Assembly (NCBI GenBank): GCA_903901335.1 | Contig: CAIUQR010000111.1 | Coordinates: forward strand, 1-64,000 | DNA from: an uncultured delta proteobacterium | GTDB lineage: Bacteria > Desulfobacterota > Desulfobulbia > Desulfobulbales > Desulfocapsaceae | Reading direction: 5' to 3' | DNA length: 64,000 bases | In this document: in pieces, positions 46,773 through 54,788 of the stretch | Numbering within the stretch: position 1 is the stretch's first letter | Layout: each line of letters starts with the position of its first letter | Position numbers and translations under genes: made by a program | Notes under the pieces: generated by a model | What the model saw: the letters and a program-made list of their open reading frames with translations, nothing else | The model's database searches: none | Told to the model about the DNA's origin: nothing

Positions 46773-47105
46773 ATGAGAAGAAGACCCCGGACTTCATTGT
46801 CGCCAGGCCAGTTGAGACGCGTGGTCGGAATAGGGGCGTGTCTGGTGGTCATTGCCATACTCTGGGTTATTTTTGCGCCCCGTATGGGGGTGTATTCTCT
46901 GCTGCACCAACGTTCAACGCTTGCCCGCCTGCGGGTAGAGAACATTGAGATCGAAGAAAAAAACGGCTTCCTGCAGAAGGAGATAGAACAAATAAAAAAC
47001 GATCCTGAATACTTTGAAAAAATTGCCAGGGATAAGTACGGCCTCCTGAAAGAAAATGAGATGGTCTTTGAATTTACCCCCAGCAAAAAAGAAAAGAAAA
47101 AATAA
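46773..47105 (+). CDS. FtsB/DivIC-like septum formation protein
   Basis: This 110-residue bitopic membrane protein has a short basic cytoplasmic start (MRRRPRTSLSPG), one membrane helix around residues 20-40, and a periplasmic coiled coil (LARLRVENIEIEEKNGFLQKE) ending in the family motif ARDKYGLLKENEMVFEF. GGGAG lies about 7 nt before the ATG. FtsB-like proteins bind FtsL and FtsQ in the divisome. The Lys-rich tail (SKKEKKK) is a small oddity. It is not next to other division genes. Confidence 0.88.
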   Translation: MRRRPRTSLSPGQLRRVVGIGACLVVIAILWVIFAPRMGVYSLLHQRSTLARLRVENIEIEEKNGFLQKEIEQIKNDPEYFEKIARDKYGLLKENEMVFEFTPSKKEKKK

Positions 47106-47168
47106 TGGACGGCCGGGGGATTTGAACTGACGTCTGGAGAAGCCTCACGGGCTCTCTTGTCAGTGAGC

Positions 47169-47381
47169 TCAGGAAAAGCCGGATTTGGAGCGGCAACCAG
47201 GCGGAGCCGCCGCCGGTAAGGTTCCAGTTTTTTTTATGGTGCTGTTGACTGTCGAGAGCAGCCTGTTGATGTCCGAGCTTCCGCACTGCCTGCATTTTAC
47301 CCCACCCACCTCAGCATACGAGGCGACAATGGTTTCAAATACCGCAGTGCATGTATTACATCTAAATTCGTAAATAGGCAT
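47169..47381 (-). CDS. FmdB-type zinc ribbon protein
   Basis: This 70-residue protein opens with MPIYEFRCNTCTAVFE and contains CRQCGS, giving the two CxxC knuckles of the FmdB/CxxC_CxxC_SSSS family. A low-complexity tail (TLPAAAPPGCRSKSGFS) follows, as is usual. It probably binds one zinc ion; the cellular role is unknown. The ATG at 47381 is the family-type start. It stands alone, convergent with the FtsB-like gene. Confidence 0.88.
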   Translation of the reverse strand: MPIYEFRCNTCTAVFETIVASYAEVGGVKCRQCGSSDINRLLSTVNSTIKKTGTLPAAAPPGCRSKSGFS

Positions 47382-47562
47382 AATCGTATCCCTGTGAGAT
47401 AAGCTGGATATTCTGTGAAGCGGTTGCAAAGGCCGGTCGAAAATCGTGGACCCCGACGAAAACCCGGCTCCATTCTGTTTGCATACGATACTACCGGACA
47501 GGCAAAAAGTAAAGCCGCCGGTGCCGGGTGGCGGGAAGGGGAAGGTCCCTGCTGATCCGAGA

Positions 47563-47952
47563 CTATGCCAGCAGGTCTTTCAGAATCTCACAGGAACGGC
47601 ATTTAACCATCTTTTCCTCAAGTGAGCATCCCTGGGTGCAGTCACAGCAGGTTCCACAGATGAACCAGCACAGATGTCCGCTCTGAAACTCCCAGGCCGG
47701 GCATTGTTTCTCCATCCCGCAGTGTTTTCTTTCCCAGCAGGGGATGGTGGTCCTGTGTTTCCCCTTATGATTGCAAAGAAGGAAGAAGACCTGGCGTTCA
47801 ATATGGGACGGAATCGTTCTCCATCCCTGCTCATAGCTGTGAACGGTCTTGAGAGCGATTCCGAGCAGTTCCGCCATCTCTTTTTGTGTTTTTCCAAGCT
47901 TTTTCCTGGATCGTGCAAATTCCTCGGTATCCAATTGGGCCTCCTTGTCCAT
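47563..47952 (-). CDS. HTH protein with Cys-rich C-terminal domain
   Basis: This 129-residue protein has two parts. Residues about 10-60 are an XRE-like helix-turn-helix: RKKLGKTQKEMAELLGIALKTVHSYEQGWR. Residues about 70-125 hold more than ten Cys, in groups such as CWERKHCGMEKQC, CGTCCDCTQGC and CRSCEILKDLL. The pattern suggests Fe-S or zinc binding, so the protein may be a metal- or redox-sensing regulator. Homologues of this type occur in Desulfobacterota and Geobacter-like genomes from memory, but I cannot name a target. It is not clearly paired with an operon. Confidence 0.75.
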   Translation of the reverse strand: MDKEAQLDTEEFARSRKKLGKTQKEMAELLGIALKTVHSYEQGWRTIPSHIERQVFFLLCNHKGKHRTTIPCWERKHCGMEKQCPAWEFQSGHLCWFICGTCCDCTQGCSLEEKMVKCRSCEILKDLLA

Positions 47953-48094
47953 CAGAATAGTTAGTAGACTTAAAGATACTACAGATGTCCGTATCTGACA
48001 AGATGGAGATCCCGGAAAAGACCAGTCCGCCGGGTGGTTCCCGATCACGTTCCATCACTTCCGGTGAGAGCGCCGATGCAAGGCATCCACATAG

Positions 48095-49750
48095 TCATTG
48101 ATGATCATCCTGCAGCCGGAAGAGGATATACCCCCGATCGGTCTGGAGGCGTTCGGTCGAGACGCCTGCCTCCTGGAGCTTGCCGAGATAGTATTCCGTG
48201 GTAATGCCGACCTGAATTCTTGAACTCTGGAAATCCTTACGGAGGGAATCGAGGTCGTTGATGCCGTAGACGGCGGTCCGGCGATGGGCATAAAAATTCA
48301 CACTCGGCCGGCTTTTGACTTCGAGCATCGCGATCTTGCCTTCCTCCGGCGTCTTGTCGGCTGCCTGTTCGGCGAGATGGATGAGCGGCCGGTTGATCAG
48401 TTCGTCATAGGTGGGCAAAATGATCTGGAAAAGGACGCCGGTGACAACCAGTGCCGTGGCGGAGAGGACAGTGAAGAGGGCAGTTGCCGTTTTCGTCCGG
48501 TTTGCTGATAGAAGAAAAAGGGCTGCGGCTAACATGCTCAGTCCGGAAGTGTACGGAATGTAGCCTAAATTTATTGGCTGTGCCAGGACCGGGGCCCTCA
48601 AGGCCGACTTGCCGAGCATCTGGGGGAGATGGGCGATGATTTGGGGAGAGGCCAGGAGGAGGATACCCAGTCCCAGGATCAGGAGTGCTGCCAGATAGGT
48701 GGCAATCGACCAGACGAGTTTTCCCCTTTTTTCCTTTTCGTCAAAGAGCGTTGCCGTGAGCATGGCGATACCGGGCAGGGCCGGACAGATATAATTGGGC
48801 AGTTTAGTTGCAGCCATGGAGAAGAAGACGAGCGTCACCATCGAGAACAAGATAAAGAGGCGGAGAAAACGGACGCGCCTGCTTGACGAATCCCGATATG
48901 GACAGCGGATGGCGGCCAGGGGAACAAAAAGGCTCCAGGGCATGAAGCCCGCCAGGAGAACAATCAGATAAAAATAAACAGGTCCGGAGTGTCCCTCAAG
49001 CGGTGTTGTGAAGCGCTCGATATGGTGTTTGATGAAGAGGTCTTTCATAAAGGCAAAACCGTCGGGATGAACACATCCCAGCAGCAGGTACCAGGAAAAG
49101 CCGATTCCAATCAGCAGCAGTGTTCCCGGTATAATCCATGAGCGTTTGAAAAGAAGAGACAATCTACCGATGGAAAGGAGATAGATAAGGGCAGTGACCA
49201 CAGGAAAGAAGGCGCCGATGGCTCCTTTGGTCAGCATCGCCAGTCCGGCGAAAACGCAGCCGGCCCAAAACCAGGAGGCGCCGGATTTTTGTTGTAATTG
49301 ACGCTCGACACCCCACCAAAAAAAACACAGACAGAGAATTAAAAACAAGGTTAGCAGCATATCCGTCATCGCAATACGGGAGAGATAGACAAAAAAGAGG
49401 CTGCTGCCGAGAATCAAGGCCGCCCGGAAGGCCGTTTCCGAGCCTAATGGTTTGCGGCCGGCCAGAAAGACCAGAAGGACAGTGGCGATCCCTGCCAGGG
49501 CATTGATGAACCGGGCGCCGAACGAGGTCGTGCCGAATAACCTGTAACCAAGCATCTGGCCCCAATAGAGCAGCGGAGGTTTTTCAAAGAACCCCTGACC
49601 GTTCAGAGAGGGGACTATATATTGATGTTGGATGAGCATCTCACGGGAGACCTCGGCGTACACTCCCTCGTCGTAATCAATGACGCCTGGTTTGCCGAGG
49701 AAACCCATGTAGAGCGAGGTGAAAATGACCAGCAATAATAAAAATCTCAT
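48095..49750 (-). CDS. ArnT/PMT-like membrane glycosyltransferase
   Basis: This 551-residue inner-membrane enzyme has about eleven to twelve hydrophobic helices in its first 430 residues. It transfers sugars from a lipid-phosphate carrier. The catalytic first periplasmic loop reads GVIDYDEGVYAEVSREM, the Asp-Glu motif of the GT39/GT83 group. Further markers are GFFEKPPLLYW and MLTKGAIG. The C-terminal 120 residues form a small periplasmic domain. Likely targets are lipid A or a cell-surface glycan. The GT10-like gene just upstream on the same strand (121 nt) supports an envelope-glycan role. Confidence 0.85.
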   Translation of the reverse strand: MRFLLLLVIFTSLYMGFLGKPGVIDYDEGVYAEVSREMLIQHQYIVPSLNGQGFFEKPPLLYWGQMLGYRLFGTTSFGARFINALAGIATVLLVFLAGRKPLGSETAFRAALILGSSLFFVYLSRIAMTDMLLTLFLILCLCFFWWGVERQLQQKSGASWFWAGCVFAGLAMLTKGAIGAFFPVVTALIYLLSIGRLSLLFKRSWIIPGTLLLIGIGFSWYLLLGCVHPDGFAFMKDLFIKHHIERFTTPLEGHSGPVYFYLIVLLAGFMPWSLFVPLAAIRCPYRDSSSRRVRFLRLFILFSMVTLVFFSMAATKLPNYICPALPGIAMLTATLFDEKEKRGKLVWSIATYLAALLILGLGILLLASPQIIAHLPQMLGKSALRAPVLAQPINLGYIPYTSGLSMLAAALFLLSANRTKTATALFTVLSATALVVTGVLFQIILPTYDELINRPLIHLAEQAADKTPEEGKIAMLEVKSRPSVNFYAHRRTAVYGINDLDSLRKDFQSSRIQVGITTEYYLGKLQEAGVSTERLQTDRGYILFRLQDDHQ

Positions 49751-49871
49751 AGAAGAAACCAGGTATAAATAAACAGAAAGAGGTTTAAACCGGGACGAGA
49801 TTCAGGAGAATACTTTTGTTTCAATACATTACACATTAAAAGATCTCTGAATTCCGTTGGTTCACTACTTG

Positions 49872-50945
49872 CTATATCCATCCGAATGAATGTCTCGTTT
49901 TTATAAGAGCTTTTTCGGCGAGGCTGCAGAGGCCCGCCAGCGGTCTTTTGATCCTGATGGTCTGCCTGTTCATGATCCGTCCGCTATTGCGACTGGATAG
50001 CGGTTTGTTGCGGCTGATTTCGCGATCCAGTACGGCGAAAAGATTGTACTCGTCGAGAACTCTGCGCCGGGCCTCGATCACTGAGGGTAACCGGTCCTGA
50101 TACTCGTTGTTGGCGAGCGTCGAGAGGATAATATCCAGAGATTTCGGGAAGTCGTTGATATCGATCGGGATAAAACTATCGGCTGGAAAGTAGCTGGCGG
50201 CGTTGGGACATCCGTGGTAAAACGGCACGGCGTATCCAAGAAAAGAGTCGGGCATTTTTTCAGTCAGATGATGGGGATAGATATGATTTTCGATGGCGAT
50301 ATGATACTGATACGGGTCGACGGCCACGGCCTTGTCCGACATCGGGGTCACACCATGTCCAAAGACGTCCAGGTCCGGCAGCGCGGCCTTCAGCTTCCGG
50401 GTAAACTCGAACCGTTTGGAGTGGAGAGTGAGACTGCCCTGCCTGTCCGAGCATACGGTTGAAATTGGCCTGGTCTTGACGGGGGGAGTCATTGCCTTCA
50501 TATCGTCATAGGTGCGGATCGGACCTTCCGAGAACGGAAAACCATAAAACCAGATCAGGCCCGGCTGGGTGAATATCGGATTTGGGTGCGAAATCACCCA
50601 GGGCTCCTGGCTGGTTATAACCAGCCCGAACTGGCGAAGGTAATCCGTCCCGTAGACAGTGATGGAAGAAGGCTCGGTAGTTATCAGAACGGTCTTTTCC
50701 GGTGGGCACCGGAGCCTCTCCTCACTGAAGGTCGAAGAAAGGCGCGGAAGGTCATGATAGACGGCCAGCCAATCGTATTCCCGTGCGTCGACGTCGAAGA
50801 CAAAGCGGCAATTTCCCCACCGGGAGGCATTGCCGGGCAACTGGCGGGAATAATGATCGGCATTCCCGCCCTTCGAGATTCCTCGCGCCATGAATTTAAC
50901 AATAATACCAGCTTCTCTTTTAACGCCTGGATTTGCAATCGGCAT
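49872..50945 (-). CDS. Glycosyltransferase family 10-like (fucosyltransferase fold)
   Basis: This 357-residue soluble protein has a C-terminal half matching the GT10 donor-binding region. HIAIENHIYPHHLTEKMPDS corresponds to the FE-N...YVTEK motif, and PFYHGCPNAASYFPADSFI to the P-Y-G-P-N...PPxSFI motif. These bind GDP-sugars such as GDP-fucose. The acceptor-binding N-terminal half is divergent. The ATG at 50945 is preferred over a GTG three codons earlier. The gene precedes the ArnT-like transferase on the same strand. Sugar specificity is not readable. Confidence 0.75.
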   Translation of the reverse strand: MPIANPGVKREAGIIVKFMARGISKGGNADHYSRQLPGNASRWGNCRFVFDVDAREYDWLAVYHDLPRLSSTFSEERLRCPPEKTVLITTEPSSITVYGTDYLRQFGLVITSQEPWVISHPNPIFTQPGLIWFYGFPFSEGPIRTYDDMKAMTPPVKTRPISTVCSDRQGSLTLHSKRFEFTRKLKAALPDLDVFGHGVTPMSDKAVAVDPYQYHIAIENHIYPHHLTEKMPDSFLGYAVPFYHGCPNAASYFPADSFIPIDINDFPKSLDIILSTLANNEYQDRLPSVIEARRRVLDEYNLFAVLDREISRNKPLSSRNSGRIMNRQTIRIKRPLAGLCSLAEKALIKTRHSFGWI

Positions 50946-51056
50946 GATTTCCACTGGGGACAGGTTGTCGGAAAAAATTGATATTATAATTATATTTGAG
51001 ACGATATAATAGTAAATTTGGATGGCTCGTGAAAAAAAGGAAGGGACGCAGAATTA

Positions 51057-51839
51057 ATGGATTCACAACATATTGATTTTTTGCAGTCGGTGCATTCGCT
51101 GCTTCTGTACCACCGGACTCTCGGTATCGATGGTTACCCTGCCGGGGCGAGTCCATTGCGTTTTCTGGAAGCAGCGGATGTCCCTGCCAAAACATTTACC
51201 GCCTTAGCAGAGACGTCACGGACAAGAGCCGTTCCTGCGGAGGAATCTCCTTCAGAACTGCAGAGTGCGACAAAATGCGATATCGTAGACGAGGTCAGCT
51301 CCTGTACCCGTTGCATCCTGCATACAAAGCGGCTGTTATCCGTCGCTGGGGCCGGGAGCGAACAGCCGAGGCTTCTTATTGTGGGTGGATGGCTCGTCGG
51401 AGAGGAAGGGGCGAAGATACCACCGGAGTGTGTCCTTGGTCCGGCAGAGGACGGCATGATCTCCCGAATGCTTGCCGCCATGATGCTTCCCCCGGAAAAG
51501 GCGTTCATAACGAATGTCATTAAATGTGCGATTCCCGACGCCTGTCAGCCAACCACTGAGAACATCCATACCTGCTTTTCTTACCTGTTGCGTCAGATCA
51601 CAGCCCTTGATCCTGAAATTATTTGTACCATGGGGATTGTTGCGACAAGGGCATTGTTGAAAAATTCTCTGCCCTTGTCGCAGCTTCGGGGAAAATTTTA
51701 CCCATTTGCCGTTTCGGATCAGAAAAGTGTTCCCGTTATTCCGACCTATCATCCGACCTTTCTTCTGAAGAATCCAGCCTTTAAAAAGGCAACCTGGGAG
51801 GATCTGCAGAGTATAGCCAAACTGCTGAAGATCAGGTAA
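51057..51839 (+). CDS. Divergent family-4 uracil-DNA glycosylase homologue
   Basis: This 260-residue protein belongs to the uracil-DNA glycosylase superfamily with an Fe-S cluster. Four Cys ligands are spaced as in family 4: C83 and C86 (CTRC), C157 and C173. The C-terminal motif HPTFLLKNPAFKKATWEDL is intact. However, the first catalytic motif, normally GE(A/S)PG, reads GGWLVGEEG here, and the following segment is CVLGPAEDGMISRML rather than FVGRAG-LL. Base-excision activity may be lost or changed. An extra N-terminal region of about 75 residues is poorly conserved. A strong bidirectional terminator follows. Confidence 0.8.
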   Translation: MDSQHIDFLQSVHSLLLYHRTLGIDGYPAGASPLRFLEAADVPAKTFTALAETSRTRAVPAEESPSELQSATKCDIVDEVSSCTRCILHTKRLLSVAGAGSEQPRLLIVGGWLVGEEGAKIPPECVLGPAEDGMISRMLAAMMLPPEKAFITNVIKCAIPDACQPTTENIHTCFSYLLRQITALDPEIICTMGIVATRALLKNSLPLSQLRGKFYPFAVSDQKSVPVIPTYHPTFLLKNPAFKKATWEDLQSIAKLLKIR

Positions 51840-51866
51840 GGGCTTCGGTCGTATCAGCCTGAAGAC

Positions 51867-51908
51867 AAAAAAACAGCCCTGCCGGTTTGCCGGCAGGGCT
51901 GTTTTTTT
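51867..51908. terminator. Strong bidirectional terminator
   Basis: A 13-bp GC-rich stem, ACAGCCCTGCCGG (51873-51885) and its complement (51890-51902), has a TTTG loop. It is followed by a run of T on the plus strand and preceded by a run of A. It serves both convergent genes. Confidence 0.92.
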
Positions 51909-51936
51909 GAACGGTTATAAGGAATAAATTTTTGTA

Positions 51937-52482
51937 CTAAAAACTCATGGTGAGCTGGTTGTTGATCATGACAATGCTTTCGACGTCATGGTAGGCGTTA
52001 CTGTTTTTGAAGAGATCGCCGGCATCCATGAATCCGAAATGCATTTCATAGGAAAAATTGTTGAAGAGTTTATAAATAACACCGATATTCGCCTCCCAGC
52101 TGGAGTCGAAATTCAGTTTTGCGGATGTGTCGCTGGCGTTTTTTGTAACACCTATGACACCACGGAAACCCAGATTTGGAGTAGCCTGATAGTCAGCGAC
52201 TACCGCAAAACTCTGAAAAATTTTCTTACCAGTGGTAAATGGAATCTGCTCTTCCTGATTTGGCCTGCCGGAGATGATGTCCGCTTTGGTCCTGGTGATC
52301 ATGAGCGGTTCAAAACTGTTCGTTTTTTTAGCAATACCGGTTTCATCCGGATTATAATCTTTATTGAAGGTATAGGTGACGATCTTGTAGAGCTCGTGGT
52401 CGTTCAGATTCGCTGCCGAAGAAGGCGAAACTGTAGCGACAATACAATAAAAGACTATGAAGAGAGAAAGTAATTTTTTCAT
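51937..52482 (-). CDS. Exported, probably outer-membrane protein (181 aa)
   Basis: A signal peptide (MKKLLSLFIVFYCIVATVSPSSA) is followed by a mature part that looks like amphipathic strands: FQSFAVVADYQATPNLGFRGVIGV and EANIGVIYKLFNNFSYEMHFGF. The protein ends in Phe (LTMSF), as expected of a beta-barrel recognised by BamA. At about 155 mature residues it is small for a barrel; an eight-strand form is possible. I do not recognise the family. A candidate promoter lies about 110 nt upstream. Confidence 0.65.
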   Translation of the reverse strand: MKKLLSLFIVFYCIVATVSPSSAANLNDHELYKIVTYTFNKDYNPDETGIAKKTNSFEPLMITRTKADIISGRPNQEEQIPFTTGKKIFQSFAVVADYQATPNLGFRGVIGVTKNASDTSAKLNFDSSWEANIGVIYKLFNNFSYEMHFGFMDAGDLFKNSNAYHDVESIVMINNQLTMSF

Positions 52483-52796
52483 TTCCGGTTGATAGTATAT
52501 AAATTCAGGGTTGATAATCTGCCCGTCCTTGGTTGTTTCTGCGGCTCTCCGGTCGCGATTTTAAAAGTACAAAAAACTTTACTTGATTACATATTGTACC
52601 TGATCGTCTTGAATGTCAAGAAAAAAGAGATGGAAAAATGAAACGTTTATCTTTTTAAATTCCTGCGGCTTCATCAAAGAAGAGAGACTAATCTTGCAAG
52701 CAGGGCAAGATTGAGATATATGTACGATGGTTATTATACACTTTTTGGCTACTTTTTTTCAAGGTGGCCTCACCATTGAACGATTTGGGAGATATT
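52483..52796. other. Divergent gap upstream of two exported-protein genes
   Basis: This 314-nt AT-rich gap separates divergent genes. Besides the minus-strand promoter candidate at 52591-52619, the plus strand has TTGCAA with TATATG 17 nt later near 52700-52730, a weak match. I see no gene or RNA. Confidence 0.4.
52591..52619 (-). promoter_or_regulatory. Candidate sigma-70 promoter
   Basis: On the minus strand a perfect TTGACA (52619-52614) is followed by TACAAT after 15 nt or CAATAT after 17 nt. The spacing or -10 match is imperfect either way. Confidence 0.45.
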
Positions 52797-54596
52797 ATGC
52801 CTGGTAGGATTTTAGTGACAGTACTTGCCGTTTTTCTGATATTTTTTGGGAGCTTCCCAGCTCAGTCCGGAGAGAACAAGACAGCGTCAGCAATCGTCAT
52901 TCTCCCTTTTGATGCCAATGCCGCCGGAAAATACTCGTATCTGAAGGACAGTCTCCGGAATATGCTGACCACCCGTCTTGCCGTCAGAGACGGCATCCGG
53001 GTTTTGGACTCTTCGCTGTCTCAAAAGGAAACATCTGAGATGAAGACCTCGAAAAAACAAGCTCCCCCGCAAAACCTTTTTACCCGTCTGCATGCCGATT
53101 ATATAGTGACAGGTGTTCTCTCTTCCATGGCCGACGGATTGAATGTGGAGTTAACCTTCTATCCGGCATCAGGCGGTAAGAAACCGATGTTGTTTACGAT
53201 GTCGGCTGATAAAGAGGAAAAGATTTTACCTTCTCTGGACCGGCTGGCCCTGGAAATTGGTGATAAGATAGGTGATACGGTATCAGGAACTCCGAAGGTA
53301 GCAGGAATTCCGGTGTCACCGAAGTCCGAGGGAGAAAAGCAGAAAGATATCCAAAAGCAACAACCACAGGCGGGAGCGGATGCGATGGCGAATTTCCGTA
53401 CACCTCATCCTGAAAGACTTTATAAAACGGGTGTTTATGCAGGCGGAAGTATTGTCGGCGCGGAGAACGGCGGCGCGCTGGTTTCTTCCCAGGGCGTCAG
53501 GAAGAGTTCCCCGCTTTCGATGAAGATGGTGGCGATGGCGGTGGGTGATCTTGACGGTGACGGTGTTCAGGAGATTGTCCTGGCTGAAGACGGAGAATTG
53601 CGGATCTACCATTATAAAGAAGGGCGGTTCCTCCAGATAGCCAAGGCTTCGATCTCGCCTCGGCTGAAGATTCATGCGATGAATGTGGCCGATCTGGACA
53701 AAAGCGGCCGGATGAAAATTTATATCAGCGCCACCGACGAGAGCGAGATCTCGTCACTTGTTGTCGCCTGGGACAAGGAACACGGACTGCAGACGCTTCA
53801 TAAAAACGTTCGTTGGTATCTGCGGCCAATGGATATCCCAGGGAAAGGTATGGTCCTTGCCGGTCAGGAAAAAGGGCCTGATCAGAATATTCTCGTATTC
53901 CCAGGCATATACGAGTTAACTCTTCAGAAGGGCAGTGATATACCCAAAAGAGTGAACAAGCTGCCGGTTCCTAAATTCGTCAACCTGTTTGATTTTGCTA
54001 TGGCTGATTTGAATGGAGACGGCAAGGTTGAGACCATTGTGATTGACGGTAATGAGAAAATGTCGGTCTACGACCAGGCGGGGACTCAGCTCTGGGTGAG
54101 CAGTGAAAGTTTCGGTGGGAGCAAAAATTATCTCGGTCCCAGATATGTGAATCCAATGCTTCCCGAGAATCGAATTTTTGTCCCGACCAGGATTGTCGTT
54201 GCTGACATGAACAAGGACAAGAAGAAGGAGATAATTATAGGCAGAAATAAAAGAGGATCGTATTCGTACAATATTTTTAAAAATTCCAGGTATTATGATG
54301 GGGGATATATTTCCAGTATGACATGGACGGGTTCAGCTCTGGTGGAGCTTTGGCACACAAGCACCTTGGCTGGAATGATTATCGACTATAGTTTTCAAGC
54401 TGCTTCCAAGAGCAGCGGGAGCCTACCGGTTGGGGACAAGGCGGCAAACACTGCTGCGTCCGGGAAGAGCGCCGCAACACTTTTTGTCGGACAGCTTCCC
54501 GACACCGGGCTGCTGGATATCCTGAGTCCGGGTAATAGCGCGACAAACGTCTATGCCTATGATCTTGTTTTTACGTCAAAAAAAACTACTGAATAA
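52797..54596 (+). CDS. Exported FG-GAP/VCBS repeat protein
   Basis: This 599-residue protein starts at the ATG at 52797 (GGGAG 6 nt upstream) with a signal peptide ending near SFPAQSG. Residues about 25-160 resemble LpoB/TolB-N-like modules that begin with a strand and a helix (SAIVILPFDANAAGKYSYLK). From about 240 come repeated calcium-binding-like loops: GDLDGDGVQEIVL, ADLDKSGRMKIYI, ADLNGDGKVETIV and ADMNKDKKKEIII, the FG-GAP/VCBS pattern of beta-propellers. It probably works in the periplasm or at the outer membrane. It ends 192 nt before the porin-like gene, which has its own promoter. Confidence 0.78.
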   Translation: MPGRILVTVLAVFLIFFGSFPAQSGENKTASAIVILPFDANAAGKYSYLKDSLRNMLTTRLAVRDGIRVLDSSLSQKETSEMKTSKKQAPPQNLFTRLHADYIVTGVLSSMADGLNVELTFYPASGGKKPMLFTMSADKEEKILPSLDRLALEIGDKIGDTVSGTPKVAGIPVSPKSEGEKQKDIQKQQPQAGADAMANFRTPHPERLYKTGVYAGGSIVGAENGGALVSSQGVRKSSPLSMKMVAMAVGDLDGDGVQEIVLAEDGELRIYHYKEGRFLQIAKASISPRLKIHAMNVADLDKSGRMKIYISATDESEISSLVVAWDKEHGLQTLHKNVRWYLRPMDIPGKGMVLAGQEKGPDQNILVFPGIYELTLQKGSDIPKRVNKLPVPKFVNLFDFAMADLNGDGKVETIVIDGNEKMSVYDQAGTQLWVSSESFGGSKNYLGPRYVNPMLPENRIFVPTRIVVADMNKDKKKEIIIGRNKRGSYSYNIFKNSRYYDGGYISSMTWTGSALVELWHTSTLAGMIIDYSFQAASKSSGSLPVGDKAANTAASGKSAATLFVGQLPDTGLLDILSPGNSATNVYAYDLVFTSKKTTE

Positions 54597-54643
54597 AAAA
54601 TTCCGCACGACCGTATAATTTTTTAAACTTTAGTAAAAAAAAC

Positions 54644-54672
54644 TTGACATTGATACGGGACGGGGGTATAAA
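54644..54672 (+). promoter_or_regulatory. Sigma-70 promoter of porin-like gene
   Basis: TTGACA (54644-54649) and TATAAA (54667-54672) have a 17-nt spacer. This leaves a leader of about 110 nt before the ATG at 54789. It suits a highly expressed surface protein. Confidence 0.88.
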
Positions 54673-54788
54673 CCAATTATCGAACAGTTTCTTGCCGGTG
54701 TAGGTCGTCAAGATTTGTACCTGTCGGGTAAGAGAGAGATTAGAAGGCTCCGTTACCGGAGCATAAAAGCAACCAAGGAGAGTAAAAG

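Noticed and set aside
47106-47130. Minus-strand sequence GTTCAAATCCCCCGGCCGTCC resembling a tRNA T-arm and acceptor end
   Set aside because: No matching 5' acceptor or anticodon arm lies about 75 nt upstream, so there is no tRNA. It might be an old integration scar, but there is no mobile element beside it and it touches the end of the FtsB-like gene.
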